A stretch of 64,000 nucleotides of DNA from Winogradskyella algicola (GCF_005869935.1 NZ_SZQF01000003.1:62001-126000), one strand, 5' to 3'. Counted from the first letter of the stretch, positions 25,814 through 34,894 are shown. A program made the numbers and translations. Notes: a model not told the origin generated them from the sequence alone.

Positions 25814-26443
25814 ATGAAACAACTATTTTTTCTACTCTTCTGTATTCCCTTTTTAAGTTTTTCTCAAGACGCTTTAGAAACCGAACTCGATTCTATTAAT
25901 TCTATCGAAGAGGCTAAAACCTTTGCTAAAGCTCACAAAAAATCTAATAAAAGTAAGGTCTTTACATTTAATAAAGAAAAGCATAAAACACGCTTGGCAG
26001 ATGAGCTTTTTAAGCTTTCTAAAGGTGGAAAAAAAGTTGTAAAAGGTGAATACAAAAAGACCTACTACAAAGTTATTGAGAAAGAAAAAACCTTGCACTA
26101 TAGAGCTAGTTATATATTTTTTGATGGTAGTAAAATGAGCTTAGAAGACATCAACGAAAAGCGTGATAAAATTATCTCTCAATACCAACAAGGTTATAAA
26201 TTTAATAAGTTAGCACAATTAAACTCTATGGATTTAAATGCCAAAAGAGGTGGTGATTTAGGTTGGTTTCCCGAAGGACAAATGCACCAAATGTTTGAAG
26301 ACGCTGTAAAAAACCATAATACTAATGAAATTTTTACTTTAGACATTGAAGATAGAAACTGGTATTACGTTGTTCTTAAAACGCACGACTCTAAAACCAT
26401 TGAAGAAATTATTGTTTTACAATACTCAGAAGCTACAGATTAA
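25814..26443 (+). CDS. PpiC-type peptidyl-prolyl isomerase, secreted
   Basis: A secreted parvulin-like protein. The start at 25814 gives a clean signal peptide, MKQLFFLLFCIPFLSFSQ, ending in the usual SQ of flavobacteria; a frame starting at 25772 would add 14 residues before it. The parvulin domain covers about residues 85-195 of the mature form and has the typical RGGDLGWFPEGQMHQMFEDA. It probably helps outer-membrane or periplasmic protein folding. The stop overlaps the rsmE start by one base (TAATG), so the two are translationally coupled. Confidence 0.9.
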   Translation: MKQLFFLLFCIPFLSFSQDALETELDSINSIEEAKTFAKAHKKSNKSKVFTFNKEKHKTRLADELFKLSKGGKKVVKGEYKKTYYKVIEKEKTLHYRASYIFFDGSKMSLEDINEKRDKIISQYQQGYKFNKLAQLNSMDLNAKRGGDLGWFPEGQMHQMFEDAVKNHNTNEIFTLDIEDRNWYYVVLKTHDSKTIEEIIVLQYSEATD

Positions 26444-27147
26444 TGCAATTATTCTACAATCCTAATATTTCAGAAGGAGACACTACGTTTAATTTTGACA
26501 AAGATGAAAGCCGACACATCGTAAAAGTGCTTCGTAAAAAAATTGGAGATCAATTACACATAACCAATGGTAAGGGTTGGTTATTTACTGCAGAACTTAC
26601 ATTGTCAGATGCTAAACATTGTTCGGTAAATATCTTATCACAAAGTCTACAACCGAAACGTCCTTTTAATTTGCACCTTGCTGTTGCACCAACTAAAATG
26701 AACGACAGATACGAGTGGTTTTTAGAAAAAGCAACAGAAATTGGTATTGAAGAAATTACACCAATCATCTGTGATAACAGCGAGCGTAAAGTTGTAAAGC
26801 TAGAACGATTTGAAAAGATCCTACAGTCTGCCATGAAACAATCTTTGCAATGCTATTTACCAAAACTAAATGAACCAGTATCTTACAAAGATTTTGTAGA
26901 CACTTCTTTTTCCGTAACAAAGTTTATTGCGCATTGTGAAGAAACCGATAAAAAATCTTTAAAGTCTCAGTTAAAAAATAATGACGATACTTTAATACTT
27001 ATTGGGCCTGAAGGTGATTTTAGCGTTAAAGAAATCGAAATGGCTTTGGCTGCTGATTTTATTCCTGTAACCCTAGGAAATACAAGGCTCAGAACAGAAA
27101 CTGCAGCAATAGTATCATGCAGTTTAGTTAATTTTTTGAACACTTGA
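26443..27147 (+). CDS. rsmE: 16S rRNA (uracil(1498)-N(3))-methyltransferase
   Basis: Methylates U1498 in the 30S subunit using SAM. The 234-residue protein has an N-terminal PUA-like part (DESRHIVKVLRKKIGDQLHI) and a C-terminal SPOUT knot: LILIGPEGDFSVKEIE and TLGNTRLRTETAAI. Family length is normal. It is coupled to the upstream PpiC gene and followed by a hairpin terminator at 27284-27318. Confidence 0.95.
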   Translation: MQLFYNPNISEGDTTFNFDKDESRHIVKVLRKKIGDQLHITNGKGWLFTAELTLSDAKHCSVNILSQSLQPKRPFNLHLAVAPTKMNDRYEWFLEKATEIGIEEITPIICDNSERKVVKLERFEKILQSAMKQSLQCYLPKLNEPVSYKDFVDTSFSVTKFIAHCEETDKKSLKSQLKNNDDTLILIGPEGDFSVKEIEMALAADFIPVTLGNTRLRTETAAIVSCSLVNFLNT

Positions 27148-27283
27148 TCAATCTATTAATTACCAACTTATCAATAATCATATTAACAAAAAACTCAACT
27201 TATTAACAGTCAGATTGTTGAAGGCTTGTTGAAATTGAAAATTCAAATTTATAGGATAATATAATTTTTTAACAAATCTTTGT

Positions 27284-27318
27284 AAAAGAGAAAGACCTCA
27301 AACAACTTTTCTCTTTTT
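27284..27318 (+). terminator. Terminator of rsmE
   Basis: AAAAGAGAAA and TTTCTCTTTT pair across a 13-nt loop and end in a T-run. It lies 137 nt after the rsmE stop. Confidence 0.65.
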
Positions 27319-27540
27319 GTATTAGAGCCAAGTTAATTATAAGGCCTTTTTCTATCTCTATAAAACCTCTTCTTTTGTATTGAAGAGGTTTTCTTTTGAA
27401 CAAAATTAAAAATCTTCTTTTGAATATTTAAGAAATATTCATTCAAGTTTTTCACATCCACCTTTATTAACAAACACTTTAATCTGAGAATTGATTATCA
27501 CAATTATTGTTAAGTGATAAAAATTCCACAATTTCTTTAT

Positions 27541-27548
27541 TACATTTG
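27541..27548 (+). promoter_or_regulatory. Predicted -7 element of the DUF4159 gene
   Basis: TACATTTG, identical to the -7 elements proposed for tsaD and the tRNA cluster, lies 22 nt before the start codon. No convincing -33 TTG is seen at the right spacing. The hairpin at 27495-27520 lies immediately upstream. Confidence 0.5.
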
Positions 27549-27570
27549 AATTATAATAATCATTAATTAA

Positions 27571-28215
27571 ATGAAGGGTATTTTTCTCTTTCTATTTTTA
27601 TTATTCACAGGTATTAGCGCTTTCCCTCAAGATATAGCTGTATTAAAGTATAAAGGTGGTGGCGATTGGTATAGCAATCCTACAGCTCTACCCAATTTGG
27701 TAAAGTTCTGTAACGATAATATTGACACTAATATCAATGAAAACATACAAACTGTAGAAGTTGGTAGTACAGACATTTTTCAGTATCCATTTTTACATAT
27801 GACAGGTCATGGCAATGTGTTCTTTAGTGAAGATGATGCCGAAAACTTAAGAAAATATCTCATTTCTGGTGGTTTTCTTCATATTGATGATAACTATGGT
27901 ATGGAGCCATACATTACCAAAGAACTAAAAAAAGTTTTTCCTAATAACGAATTAAAGGAAATCCCTAAAAATCATGAAATATTCAGTTCTGCTTTTGAAT
28001 TCCCAAACGGCTTACCAAAAATCCATGAGCATGATGGTAAAGCATCGCAAGCCTTTGGTATTTTTCATGAAGATAGATTAGTTTTACTCTTCACCTTTGA
28101 AAGTGATTTAGGTGACGGCTGGGAAGACCCAGAAGTACATAATGATCCTGAAGATGTGCGTGAAAAAGCACTCAAAATGGGAGCTAATATCTTGAAATAT
28201 GCTTTTGAAAATTAG
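27571..28215 (+). CDS. DUF4159 domain protein, secreted
   Basis: The 214-residue protein has a signal peptide (MKGIFLFLFLLFTGISAFPQ), followed by the DUF4159 domain: LKYKGGGDWYSNPTALPNLV, FLHMTGHGNVFFSEDDAENL and SGGFLHIDDNYGM. This domain has a glutamine-amidotransferase-like fold; its role is unknown. The stop codon TAG (28213-28215) forms the first bases of the heptad element that fills the gap to the next gene. Confidence 0.85.
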   Translation: MKGIFLFLFLLFTGISAFPQDIAVLKYKGGGDWYSNPTALPNLVKFCNDNIDTNINENIQTVEVGSTDIFQYPFLHMTGHGNVFFSEDDAENLRKYLISGGFLHIDDNYGMEPYITKELKKVFPNNELKEIPKNHEIFSSAFEFPNGLPKIHEHDGKASQAFGIFHEDRLVLLFTFESDLGDGWEDPEVHNDPEDVREKALKMGANILKYAFEN

Positions 28216-28301
28216 AAATGAGATAATAGACTCTAGATATGAGACTTGTTTATTTTGAAAAACAAAATTTCTCTTATCTCAAGTCTAACTTCTAAAATCT
28301 A
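28213..28301. repeat. Empty heptad element: inverted KAGAnnn arrays
   Basis: The left arm (28213-28247) is TAGAAAT, GAGATAA, TAGACTC, TAGATAT, GAGACTT. The right arm, read on the minus strand (28301 down to 28267), is TAGATTT, TAGAAGT, TAGACTT, GAGATAA, GAGAAAT. All ten units have T/G-AGA followed by a variable triplet. The arms are inverted and in register, separated by a 19-nt loop. The element fills the space between the DUF4159 stop and the next start (28305) and carries no gene. Confidence 0.88.
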
Positions 28302-28304
28302 GCC

Positions 28305-28805
28305 ATGCAACTCACCCACTACACTTCAAACTTTAAAAAGCAAAAACATCCCATTACTATAATTTGTGATAACATTGCCAATGCACCAAATATTGGAAGC
28401 TTATTTCGTATTGCAGATGCGTTTAATATTGAAGAACTTATTTTTTGTGGAGATAATATTCCTATTGGAAAACGCATGACCAAAACATCACGTTCTACCG
28501 AAAAGTATGTAACCCATAGAATTGAAAAAAAGATTGATGATGTTATTCTTGAGCTAAATGAAACACACCAAATCATTGCTTTAGAAATTACCGAAAGCAG
28601 TACAGAACTAAGCACTTTTAAACTTGAAGTCAATAAACCAATAGCACTAATTCTTGGAGATGAAAACTTTGGAGTTTCTGAATCTGTATTAAATCAATGT
28701 GATGCTATTGTCCACATTAATATGTATGGAAATAACAGCAGCATGAATGTTGCTCAAGCTACCAGCATTACACTTTATGAATTTACAAAACAACTTAATT
28801 CTTAA
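28305..28805 (+). CDS. TrmH/SpoU family RNA methyltransferase
   Basis: The 166-residue SPOUT methyltransferase has ICDNIANAPNIGSLFRIADAF (motif 1, about residues 20-40), ALILGDENFGVSESVLNQCD (motif 2, about 116-135) and INMYGNNSSMNVAQATSITLYE (motif 3, about 141-162). It lacks the N-terminal substrate domain of larger SpoU proteins, so it is of the short TrmL/TrmH type, acting on 2'-O-ribose of tRNA or rRNA. It starts 3 nt after the heptad element and is followed 37 nt later by a permease gene. Confidence 0.92.
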   Translation: MQLTHYTSNFKKQKHPITIICDNIANAPNIGSLFRIADAFNIEELIFCGDNIPIGKRMTKTSRSTEKYVTHRIEKKIDDVILELNETHQIIALEITESSTELSTFKLEVNKPIALILGDENFGVSESVLNQCDAIVHINMYGNNSSMNVAQATSITLYEFTKQLNS

Positions 28806-28842
28806 ATTTGTACTGCTGAATTTATTTCAGCATCTTTGAGAT

Positions 28843-29937
28843 ATGAATGAGAACTCAAAAATCATTGCAAATGGCATATTAAGAGCCTTAGGAATTCTCT
28901 TAGGTATAGCTTTGGTTTTATTCTTTCTATACAAAATACAATCTGTAATAGTTTACATTGCCATCGCTGCTGTAATTTCGCTAGTAGGTAGACCAATTGT
29001 GCTGTTTCTTAGACGCAAATTAAAGTTTAACAATACAGTTGCAGTTGTTGTAACCATGCTCTTGTTTATTGGTTTGTTCGGTGGATTAATTGGTATGTTT
29101 ATTCCTCTGATAACAGACCAAGGGAAGAATTTAGCGCTTTTAGATTTTGATCAACTAGAGCGTAATCTTGATAATTTATACCAACAAATCGTTACCTATT
29201 TTGAGTTTAACAACATTGACGTTGAGCAGTCTATAAAAGACTCCAACATACTATCAAAGCTCGATTTTTCTTTAATTCCTAACTTCTTTAATAGTTTGGT
29301 TAGCGGATTGGGAAGTTTCAGTATAGGCTTATTTTCGGTACTATTTATTTCATTCTTCTTTTTAAAAGATAGCAAATTATTTGAAGAAGGTATAATGATA
29401 TTTGTTCCAGAAGGAAATGAAACACGCTCTAGGAACTCTTGGATAAAGATAAAAGATCTTTTGTCTCGCTACTTTGTTGGGCTTATATTTCAAATTTTAA
29501 TTCTCTTCGTTATCTACACTATTGTTTTACTCATTTTTGGCATAGATAACGCAGTTGTTATTGCTTTCCTTTGTGCACTATTAAATTTAGTGCCTTATGT
29601 TGGGCCTTTGGTAAGTGGTTTTTTAATGCTAATACTAAGTATGTCTAGTAATTTGGGAGAAAGTTTTAGTGATGTTATTTTACCAAAAACCACTTTTGTA
29701 ATGATAGGGTTTATCATTGCGCAATTGGTAGATAATTTCTTTAGTCAGCCCTTTATATTCTCCAAAAGTGTGAAATCTCATCCATTAGAAATCTTTTTGA
29801 TTATCGTTATTGCTGGTATTTTATTTGGTATTGTTGGAATGATCGTAGCGGTTCCTGCATATACAGCAATTAAAGTAGTTTTAAAAGAATTTTTATCTGG
29901 CCACAAGATTGTTAACAAGCTTACAAAAGGCTTATAG
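28843..29937 (+). CDS. AI-2E family transporter (YdiK/PerM-like permease)
   Basis: The 364-residue membrane protein has about eight hydrophobic helices and the family pattern: N-terminal helix pair, a long cytoplasmic/periplasmic loop (about 90-140), LSRYFVGLIFQ, ALLNLVPYVGPLVSGFL and the C-terminal HPLEIFLIIVIAGILFGIVGMIVAVP. Members export small molecules or act as Na+/H+ antiporters; substrate is unknown. It ends 8 nt before the next gene's TTG start, so they form one operon. Confidence 0.9.
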   Translation: MNENSKIIANGILRALGILLGIALVLFFLYKIQSVIVYIAIAAVISLVGRPIVLFLRRKLKFNNTVAVVVTMLLFIGLFGGLIGMFIPLITDQGKNLALLDFDQLERNLDNLYQQIVTYFEFNNIDVEQSIKDSNILSKLDFSLIPNFFNSLVSGLGSFSIGLFSVLFISFFFLKDSKLFEEGIMIFVPEGNETRSRNSWIKIKDLLSRYFVGLIFQILILFVIYTIVLLIFGIDNAVVIAFLCALLNLVPYVGPLVSGFLMLILSMSSNLGESFSDVILPKTTFVMIGFIIAQLVDNFFSQPFIFSKSVKSHPLEIFLIIVIAGILFGIVGMIVAVPAYTAIKVVLKEFLSGHKIVNKLTKGL

Positions 29938-29945
29938 GTGTTAGT

Positions 29946-31124
29946 TTGAATACAGATTTATTAAATACTGAAATACAAGAATTTATAAATTTTAATTTAA
30001 AATCTAACGTTTCTGATTTATTACTCCAAGGAATACCCTTTCCAGCTATCGATCAAAAACTTATAATAGAACAGATTGAAGCCAAAAAGCGATGCGAAAA
30101 AAAGCTACCGACTTGGTTTAGTACTAAGAATATATACTATCCAAATAAGCTCAATATTGAGCAAACTTCATCAGAACTCACAGCAAAGTATAAAGCCGAT
30201 TTGGTATTTGGAAAGTCTCTAATAGATCTCACAGGTGGTTTTGGTGTTGATGCCAACTATTTTGCAAAACAAGTTGAAGCTGTAACGCATTGTGAAATAA
30301 ACGCAGATCTTTCTGAAATTGTAAAACATAATTACAAAGTACTTGATGTTACTAATATAACCTGCCTTAATGAAAATGGTATCGATGCCTTAAAATCTAT
30401 CAACAAACAATTTGATTGGATTTATATTGACCCTTCACGAAGAGATGACTCTAAAAATAAAGTTTTCCTACTCACAGATTGTACACCAAATGTAAAAACA
30501 TTCAAAGGATTGTTTTTTAAGTATGCTAAAAACGTGATGATAAAAACATCTCCTTTATTGGATATTTCTGCTACAAAAAATGATTTAGAACACGTAAAAG
30601 AACTTCATGTCGTTGCAGTTAACAATGAAGTAAAAGAACTACTTTGGGTTTTAGAACGCCATCATGAAGACGAATTAAAGATTAAAACCATAAATCTCAC
30701 AAAATCTGATGACGAAATTTTTGAGTTTAACTACAATGAGGAATCTACCGTTGAAATAGAATTTTCTGAACCTCTCACCTATTTGTATGAACCAAATTCG
30801 GCAGTATTAAAAGCTGGTGCGTTTAATATTATTTCAAATACACTTCATGCTAGTAAACTACACAAGCATTCGCATTTATACACCTCTAAACAACTAATAG
30901 ATTTTCCAGGAAGACGATTTAAGATAGAAAAAGTCATATCATTCAACAGAAAAGAATTTGCTAAATTAGACATCAACAAGGCAAATGTCACCACTCGTAA
31001 TTTCCCAATTCCTGTAAGTAATATCAGAAAAAAACTAAAAATAAAAGATGGAGGTTCTTCTTATCTGTTTTTTACTACAGATATAAACAATTCCAAAATT
31101 ATAATCTTATGTACTAAAGTATAG
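29946..31124 (+). CDS. Class I SAM-dependent methyltransferase with THUMP-like domain
   Basis: The 392-residue protein has the SAM loop IDLTGGFGVDANYFAKQ (about residues 93-109), an acidic ribose contact in CEINADLSEI, and the catalytic-type motif DWIYIDPSRRDDSK (about 157-170). It belongs to the family with a C-terminal THUMP-like fold, thought to act on RNA. No ATG fits: the start is TTG at 29946, 8 nt after the upstream stop, and an ORF beginning earlier would overlap the permease gene. It converges with the lipoprotein gene and overlaps its 3' end by 11 nt. Confidence 0.85.
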   Translation: MNTDLLNTEIQEFINFNLKSNVSDLLLQGIPFPAIDQKLIIEQIEAKKRCEKKLPTWFSTKNIYYPNKLNIEQTSSELTAKYKADLVFGKSLIDLTGGFGVDANYFAKQVEAVTHCEINADLSEIVKHNYKVLDVTNITCLNENGIDALKSINKQFDWIYIDPSRRDDSKNKVFLLTDCTPNVKTFKGLFFKYAKNVMIKTSPLLDISATKNDLEHVKELHVVAVNNEVKELLWVLERHHEDELKIKTINLTKSDDEIFEFNYNEESTVEIEFSEPLTYLYEPNSAVLKAGAFNIISNTLHASKLHKHSHLYTSKQLIDFPGRRFKIEKVISFNRKEFAKLDINKANVTTRNFPIPVSNIRKKLKIKDGGSSYLFFTTDINNSKIIILCTKV

Positions 31125-31527
31125 TTGGAATATAAGACACTATTTCATTACTGCTATTAATCTCAATCTCGTATGCCATACAAGAATTCATATTAAGCAA
31201 AACCTTATCATCACTGACAAGAGTTTGGTTACTATCTATTGAAAAAAGCACTTCTCCTTCGCCAAAGCTAGCCCAAGATGTTGTTGTATTTGCTGGTATA
31301 TTTGGAATATCAACTAATACTTCACCATCGCTGTCAATAACTTTAAAATCAACAGTAACAGTGCCATTATTAATAACTCGTGTAATTGGATCTTGATCGA
31401 CACAAGGATCATTAAACTGACTAGGCGTTAAGTCATCAGAAATATTATTTCCGCTTGGGTCTGACGTACAAGTAAATAGCGTTAATGCCAGGCACACTAA
31501 AAGTGTACTTTTAAGTAGGTTTTTCAT
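31114..31527 (-). CDS. Small secreted lipoprotein
   Basis: The 137-residue protein has a type II signal (MKNLLKSTLLVCLALTLFTC, lipobox Cys at residue 20), then a Ser/Asp-rich spacer and a beta-rich domain. I do not recognise it. It is convergent with the methyltransferase gene and shares 11 nt with its 3' end. No terminator separates them. Confidence 0.8.
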   Translation of the reverse strand: MKNLLKSTLLVCLALTLFTCTSDPSGNNISDDLTPSQFNDPCVDQDPITRVINNGTVTVDFKVIDSDGEVLVDIPNIPANTTTSWASFGEGEVLFSIDSNQTLVSDDKVLLNMNSCMAYEIEINSSNEIVSYIPTIL

Positions 31528-31648
31528 CGGTTAATAGTTTCGTTGCTAAAGCATTAAGCCCTAACAATCAATTTGGGATGACAAACATATAAAAGAATTT
31601 TTAAAATACCGATAAAACGCACAAATTATTCGACGAAATGCATTTTTA

Positions 31649-32374
31649 TTAAATTTTAAAAATTGAAGAATCTGTAAAGGCAAATTGAACTACACCATTA
31701 GGAATATCTCTAGTATTTAATCCAGTAAATAAACTGAAAGCAGGTAAAATCAATTGATTTTCAGTGATTTGATAGCATGGCAACTTAATCCTCTGTCTGC
31801 CCTTACCCTTTATCAATACTCCTGGATGCGTATGACCAGAAATCATAAATTCATCCTTACCATTTTTATTTGGCTCGTGAAGAAATTTAAAGGGTGTTAG
31901 GGCTAAATGTGTTACGATTTCAATGTTTAAATCATCCATTAAAGACTTTAATTGCCGATCGTGATTTCCTTTGATCAATACCAACTTTAGATCTGGAAAT
32001 TGACCAAGCCATTCCTTAAAAGTAGTCATATCACTGTTTCGCTCAGCATGGAATAAATCACCAACGATTAGAAGTGTTTTAGCACCAAACTGTAGAATGA
32101 GATGTTTGAGTCGTTCTAAGTCCTTTTGTAACACATCATCTGGCATGGGAATTCCATGTTTCCTAAAGTGTGCTGTTTTTCCAATATGAACGTCAGATAA
32201 AATCAAAGCCTCCTCGCGATGCCAATACAAGACACGTTGATTGGTAAGGATTAATTCCTCATTTTTAATCGTGATATGTTCGGTTACAATTTTCAATACA
32301 AAAGTGAAATTCGTCAATTCGAGTGATTTTTCGAAATCAAAATGAGAAAAATAGTATCGAGAATAGAATTTCAC
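31649..32374 (-). CDS. pdeM: Ligase-associated metallophosphoesterase PdeM
   Basis: A calcineurin-like phosphoesterase of the bacterial ligase-associated repair set. Metal motifs are LSDVHIGKTAHF (D-x-H), VGDLFHAERN (GD), KGNHDRQL (GNHD) and SGHTHPG (H-x-H). The first ~26 codons (MKFYSRYYFSHFDFEKSLEL...) are translated from a repeat element (32313-32421), whose inner loop contains the ATG at 32374. The family-like sequence only begins at about ITIKNEELILTNQRVLYW. The native start may be the TTG at 32296 (LKIVTEH...). It is the last gene of a minus-strand cluster with helicase, ligase and exonuclease. Confidence 0.85.
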   Translation of the reverse strand: MKFYSRYYFSHFDFEKSLELTNFTFVLKIVTEHITIKNEELILTNQRVLYWHREEALILSDVHIGKTAHFRKHGIPMPDDVLQKDLERLKHLILQFGAKTLLIVGDLFHAERNSDMTTFKEWLGQFPDLKLVLIKGNHDRQLKSLMDDLNIEIVTHLALTPFKFLHEPNKNGKDEFMISGHTHPGVLIKGKGRQRIKLPCYQITENQLILPAFSLFTGLNTRDIPNGVVQFAFTDSSIFKI

Positions 32375-32421
32375 GTCGTTCTCGATACATTCCGAAACAC
32401 GTTCGGAACACTCGAACTGAC
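32313..32421. repeat. 109-nt composite inverted repeat spanning the pdeM start
   Basis: Outer arms are GTCAATTCGAGTG (32313-32325) and CACTCGAACTGAC (32409-32421), complementary at 12 of 13 bases. Inside them GTATCGAGAA (32354-32363) pairs perfectly with TTCTCGATAC (32379-32388), and TTCCGAA (32390-32396) with TTCGGAA (32402-32408). The element ends 4 nt before the helicase stop codon. To my memory closely related sequences recur between genes in many Flavobacteriaceae, which would make it a REP- or MITE-like family. Confidence 0.82.
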
Positions 32422-32424
32422 GTA

Positions 32425-34875
32425 TTAATCGATTTTAAATGCTTGTTCTTTAATACGTTGAATGCGTTTATCTAAACTTTCATTACTCATAGTACCTCGC
32501 AAGCTATCGACCTTCAAGGGAAAGCTCAAAGGTGTAAAAGACTTGGCATGTTTTACAACAATCTTACTCTTTGAAATCCGCTCAAAAGCTTGCTGTAATC
32601 TTGCCTCTTCCAACTGTTGATTAAACACCTCTGTATAAGCTTGTCTCAACAACAAATTATCTTGCTCGTAATCCTCTAAAACTCTAAAAATAAGTCCAGA
32701 AGAGGATTGTAAACTTTTATTATTCTTACGCGTGCCTGGTTGTGATTGTACTACTAAACCTGCGATGACCGCTATATCTCTAAACTTTCGAGATGCCATT
32801 TCAGAGGCATTAATACTGGCAACAACATCATCCATTAAATTGTCTTTACTTAACAATGCTTCAATATTTGATGCATTCACTGGAATAGGTTGATCACTCA
32901 GCAATTCAAAGCCATAATCGTTCATAGCGATGGTAAACGTCAGTTGTTTCAGTTTACTAATACGATATGCCATCAATGCCGAAAATACCTCATGTACCAA
33001 TCGGCCTTCAAAAGGATACATAAATAAATGATGACCGTCTTTGGTTTCGATTAACTCCACTAAAAACTCATCAGCCTTTGGTATGTGTGAGTGTTGGTCT
33101 TGTCGAGATACCAAAGGATTCAAAAATCGTAGTTCTTTCTCTAATCGTCCAGGTTGCAAGGCATCTGATAGCTTCAACCTTAAATAATGACTCAAATGCG
33201 ATGTCAAGGGCAATCGTCCGCCTAACCAACTCGGTGAAATAGCTTTCTTGGCCTTACTTCTTCGCACTAAAACGGTCATGTCCTTAATCTGAACCAATTC
33301 CAATATTCGACCCGCCAAAATAAAGCTGTCACCTGGTTTTAATTTCGAAATAAAGAATTCTTCAATCATACCAATATAGCCACCCGACATGTATTTCACC
33401 ATCACATTCACTTCACTAACAATAGCACCAATATTCATACGATGCAACATGCTAATACGTCTACTTTTTACTTTGTGCAAACCATCTTCATCTAAAATTA
33501 CCTTATGAAATTCTTCATAAGAATTTAAAGTCTTTCCGCCTTTTGTGATAAAGTGTAAACACCATTGCCAGTCATCTTCTGTGAGATATTGAAAAGCATG
33601 GATCTGCTGAATTCGTTGAAATAGTTCATTTGAATCAAACCCTTCACCAACAGCTAAGGTTACCATGAATTGCACCAAAACATCGAAGGTCAATACCATC
33701 GGATCTCGAGATTCTACCTGCTTGTCTTTCACTGCTTCTTTCAACGCCGAAACTTCCACCAACTCTAAAGAATGTGTTGGAATAAAATAAATCTTTGAAC
33801 GCTCAAATGGTGAATGACCACTGCGTCCTGCACGTTGCATAAAACGTGCTACACCTTTAACAGAACCAATCTGAATCACACAATCCACAGGTTTAAAATC
33901 CACACCTAAATCCAAAGACGATGTACAAACCACAGCTTTTAAATAGCCGGAAGCTATATTATCTTCAATCCAATTTCTTAGTTTTTTATCTATAGAACCA
34001 TGGTGAATGGCTAAAAGTCCTGCTAAGTCTGGTTGTGCATTCAATAAAAGTTGATACCACAGCTCTGCTTGTCCTCGCGTATTTGTAAAAATTAAAGTTG
34101 TCGTATTTGAAGCTATAATCGGTAGAATCTTATCTACCATATTGGCTCCCAAATGACCAGCCCATGGCAAAACTTCAATTTCATCTGGTAAGACCGAAAT
34201 AATGTCTAATTTCTTTTTTTGCTTGGCCGTAACCTGAGTGACTTTTAAATCTGAATATGGCAAAAGCACATGCTTTGCTTCTTCAAGATTACCGATAGTC
34301 GCAGTGATTCCCCAAATTTTTAGCTTTGGTGAATAGTGCCTCAATTGTGCAATTGCTAATTCTGTGAGTACACCACGTTTATTGCCAATCAGTTCGTGCC
34401 ACTCGTCAATAGCAACACATTTTACTCCTTTAAACCATCTGGAATTCTTTTTCTGAGAGAATAGTAGATGCATGGTTTCTGGTGTTGTCAATAGCACATC
34501 TGGCATTAAACGTTCTTGCTTACGCCTTACTGCTGTTGGTGTGTCACCATTTCTTACCTGTACAGACCAGTCTAAACCAATATCATCCACAGCTTCTGTC
34601 ATGGCCTTAGCTAAGTCTTTGGCCAAAGATCGCAATGGACTAATCCAGAGTAATTTTAAGCCTTTAGGATACTTGTCTGGATAATTCAAATAATCAATTA
34701 CTACCCCTAAAAAAACAGAAAAGGTTTTACCAAACCCAGTTGGCGCGACGACCATACCCGAATAGCCATTAGCATAGCGTTGCCAGGTCTGTAATTGAAA
34801 CGGAAAAGGTGTCTGACCTTTTTCTGCCATCCAATTGTTTATTATACGTAGGCCTTCACTTTCTTTGAAATTCAA
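32425..34875 (-). CDS. Ligase-associated DEXH-box DNA helicase (Lhr-core type)
   Basis: The 816-residue superfamily 2 helicase has Walker A VVAPTGFGKTFS (about 42-53), motif Ia LWISPLRSLAKDLA, motif II AIDEWHELIG, motif III GITATIGNLEE, and motif VI FMQRAGRSGHSP. The winged-helix/Lhr-core C-terminus follows (about 450-800). Family members unwind DNA or RNA:DNA with the neighbouring ligase, exonuclease and phosphoesterase during repair. The clustering with all three partners identifies the subtype. Between this gene and the upstream ligase lie a ParDE-like pair and a repeat, so the usual operon is interrupted. Confidence 0.93.
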   Translation of the reverse strand: MNFKESEGLRIINNWMAEKGQTPFPFQLQTWQRYANGYSGMVVAPTGFGKTFSVFLGVVIDYLNYPDKYPKGLKLLWISPLRSLAKDLAKAMTEAVDDIGLDWSVQVRNGDTPTAVRRKQERLMPDVLLTTPETMHLLFSQKKNSRWFKGVKCVAIDEWHELIGNKRGVLTELAIAQLRHYSPKLKIWGITATIGNLEEAKHVLLPYSDLKVTQVTAKQKKKLDIISVLPDEIEVLPWAGHLGANMVDKILPIIASNTTTLIFTNTRGQAELWYQLLLNAQPDLAGLLAIHHGSIDKKLRNWIEDNIASGYLKAVVCTSSLDLGVDFKPVDCVIQIGSVKGVARFMQRAGRSGHSPFERSKIYFIPTHSLELVEVSALKEAVKDKQVESRDPMVLTFDVLVQFMVTLAVGEGFDSNELFQRIQQIHAFQYLTEDDWQWCLHFITKGGKTLNSYEEFHKVILDEDGLHKVKSRRISMLHRMNIGAIVSEVNVMVKYMSGGYIGMIEEFFISKLKPGDSFILAGRILELVQIKDMTVLVRRSKAKKAISPSWLGGRLPLTSHLSHYLRLKLSDALQPGRLEKELRFLNPLVSRQDQHSHIPKADEFLVELIETKDGHHLFMYPFEGRLVHEVFSALMAYRISKLKQLTFTIAMNDYGFELLSDQPIPVNASNIEALLSKDNLMDDVVASINASEMASRKFRDIAVIAGLVVQSQPGTRKNNKSLQSSSGLIFRVLEDYEQDNLLLRQAYTEVFNQQLEEARLQQAFERISKSKIVVKHAKSFTPLSFPLKVDSLRGTMSNESLDKRIQRIKEQAFKID

Positions 34876-34894
34876 AATATTTTTTGTTACTTTT

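Larger units (their letters stand above)
27148..27570. other. 423-nt gene-free gap with three hairpins and a promoter
   Basis: No reading frame with coding character is seen here. It holds the rsmE terminator (27284-27318), a second hairpin AAACCTCTTC/GAAGAGGTTT at 27363-27391 with a 9-nt loop and a weak T-tract, a stem TTATCAC/GTGATAA at 27495-27520, and a perfect -7 element TACATTTG at 27541-27548. The length of DNA between the two terminator-like hairpins and the promoter is unusual for this compact window and could hide a small RNA. Confidence 0.55.
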
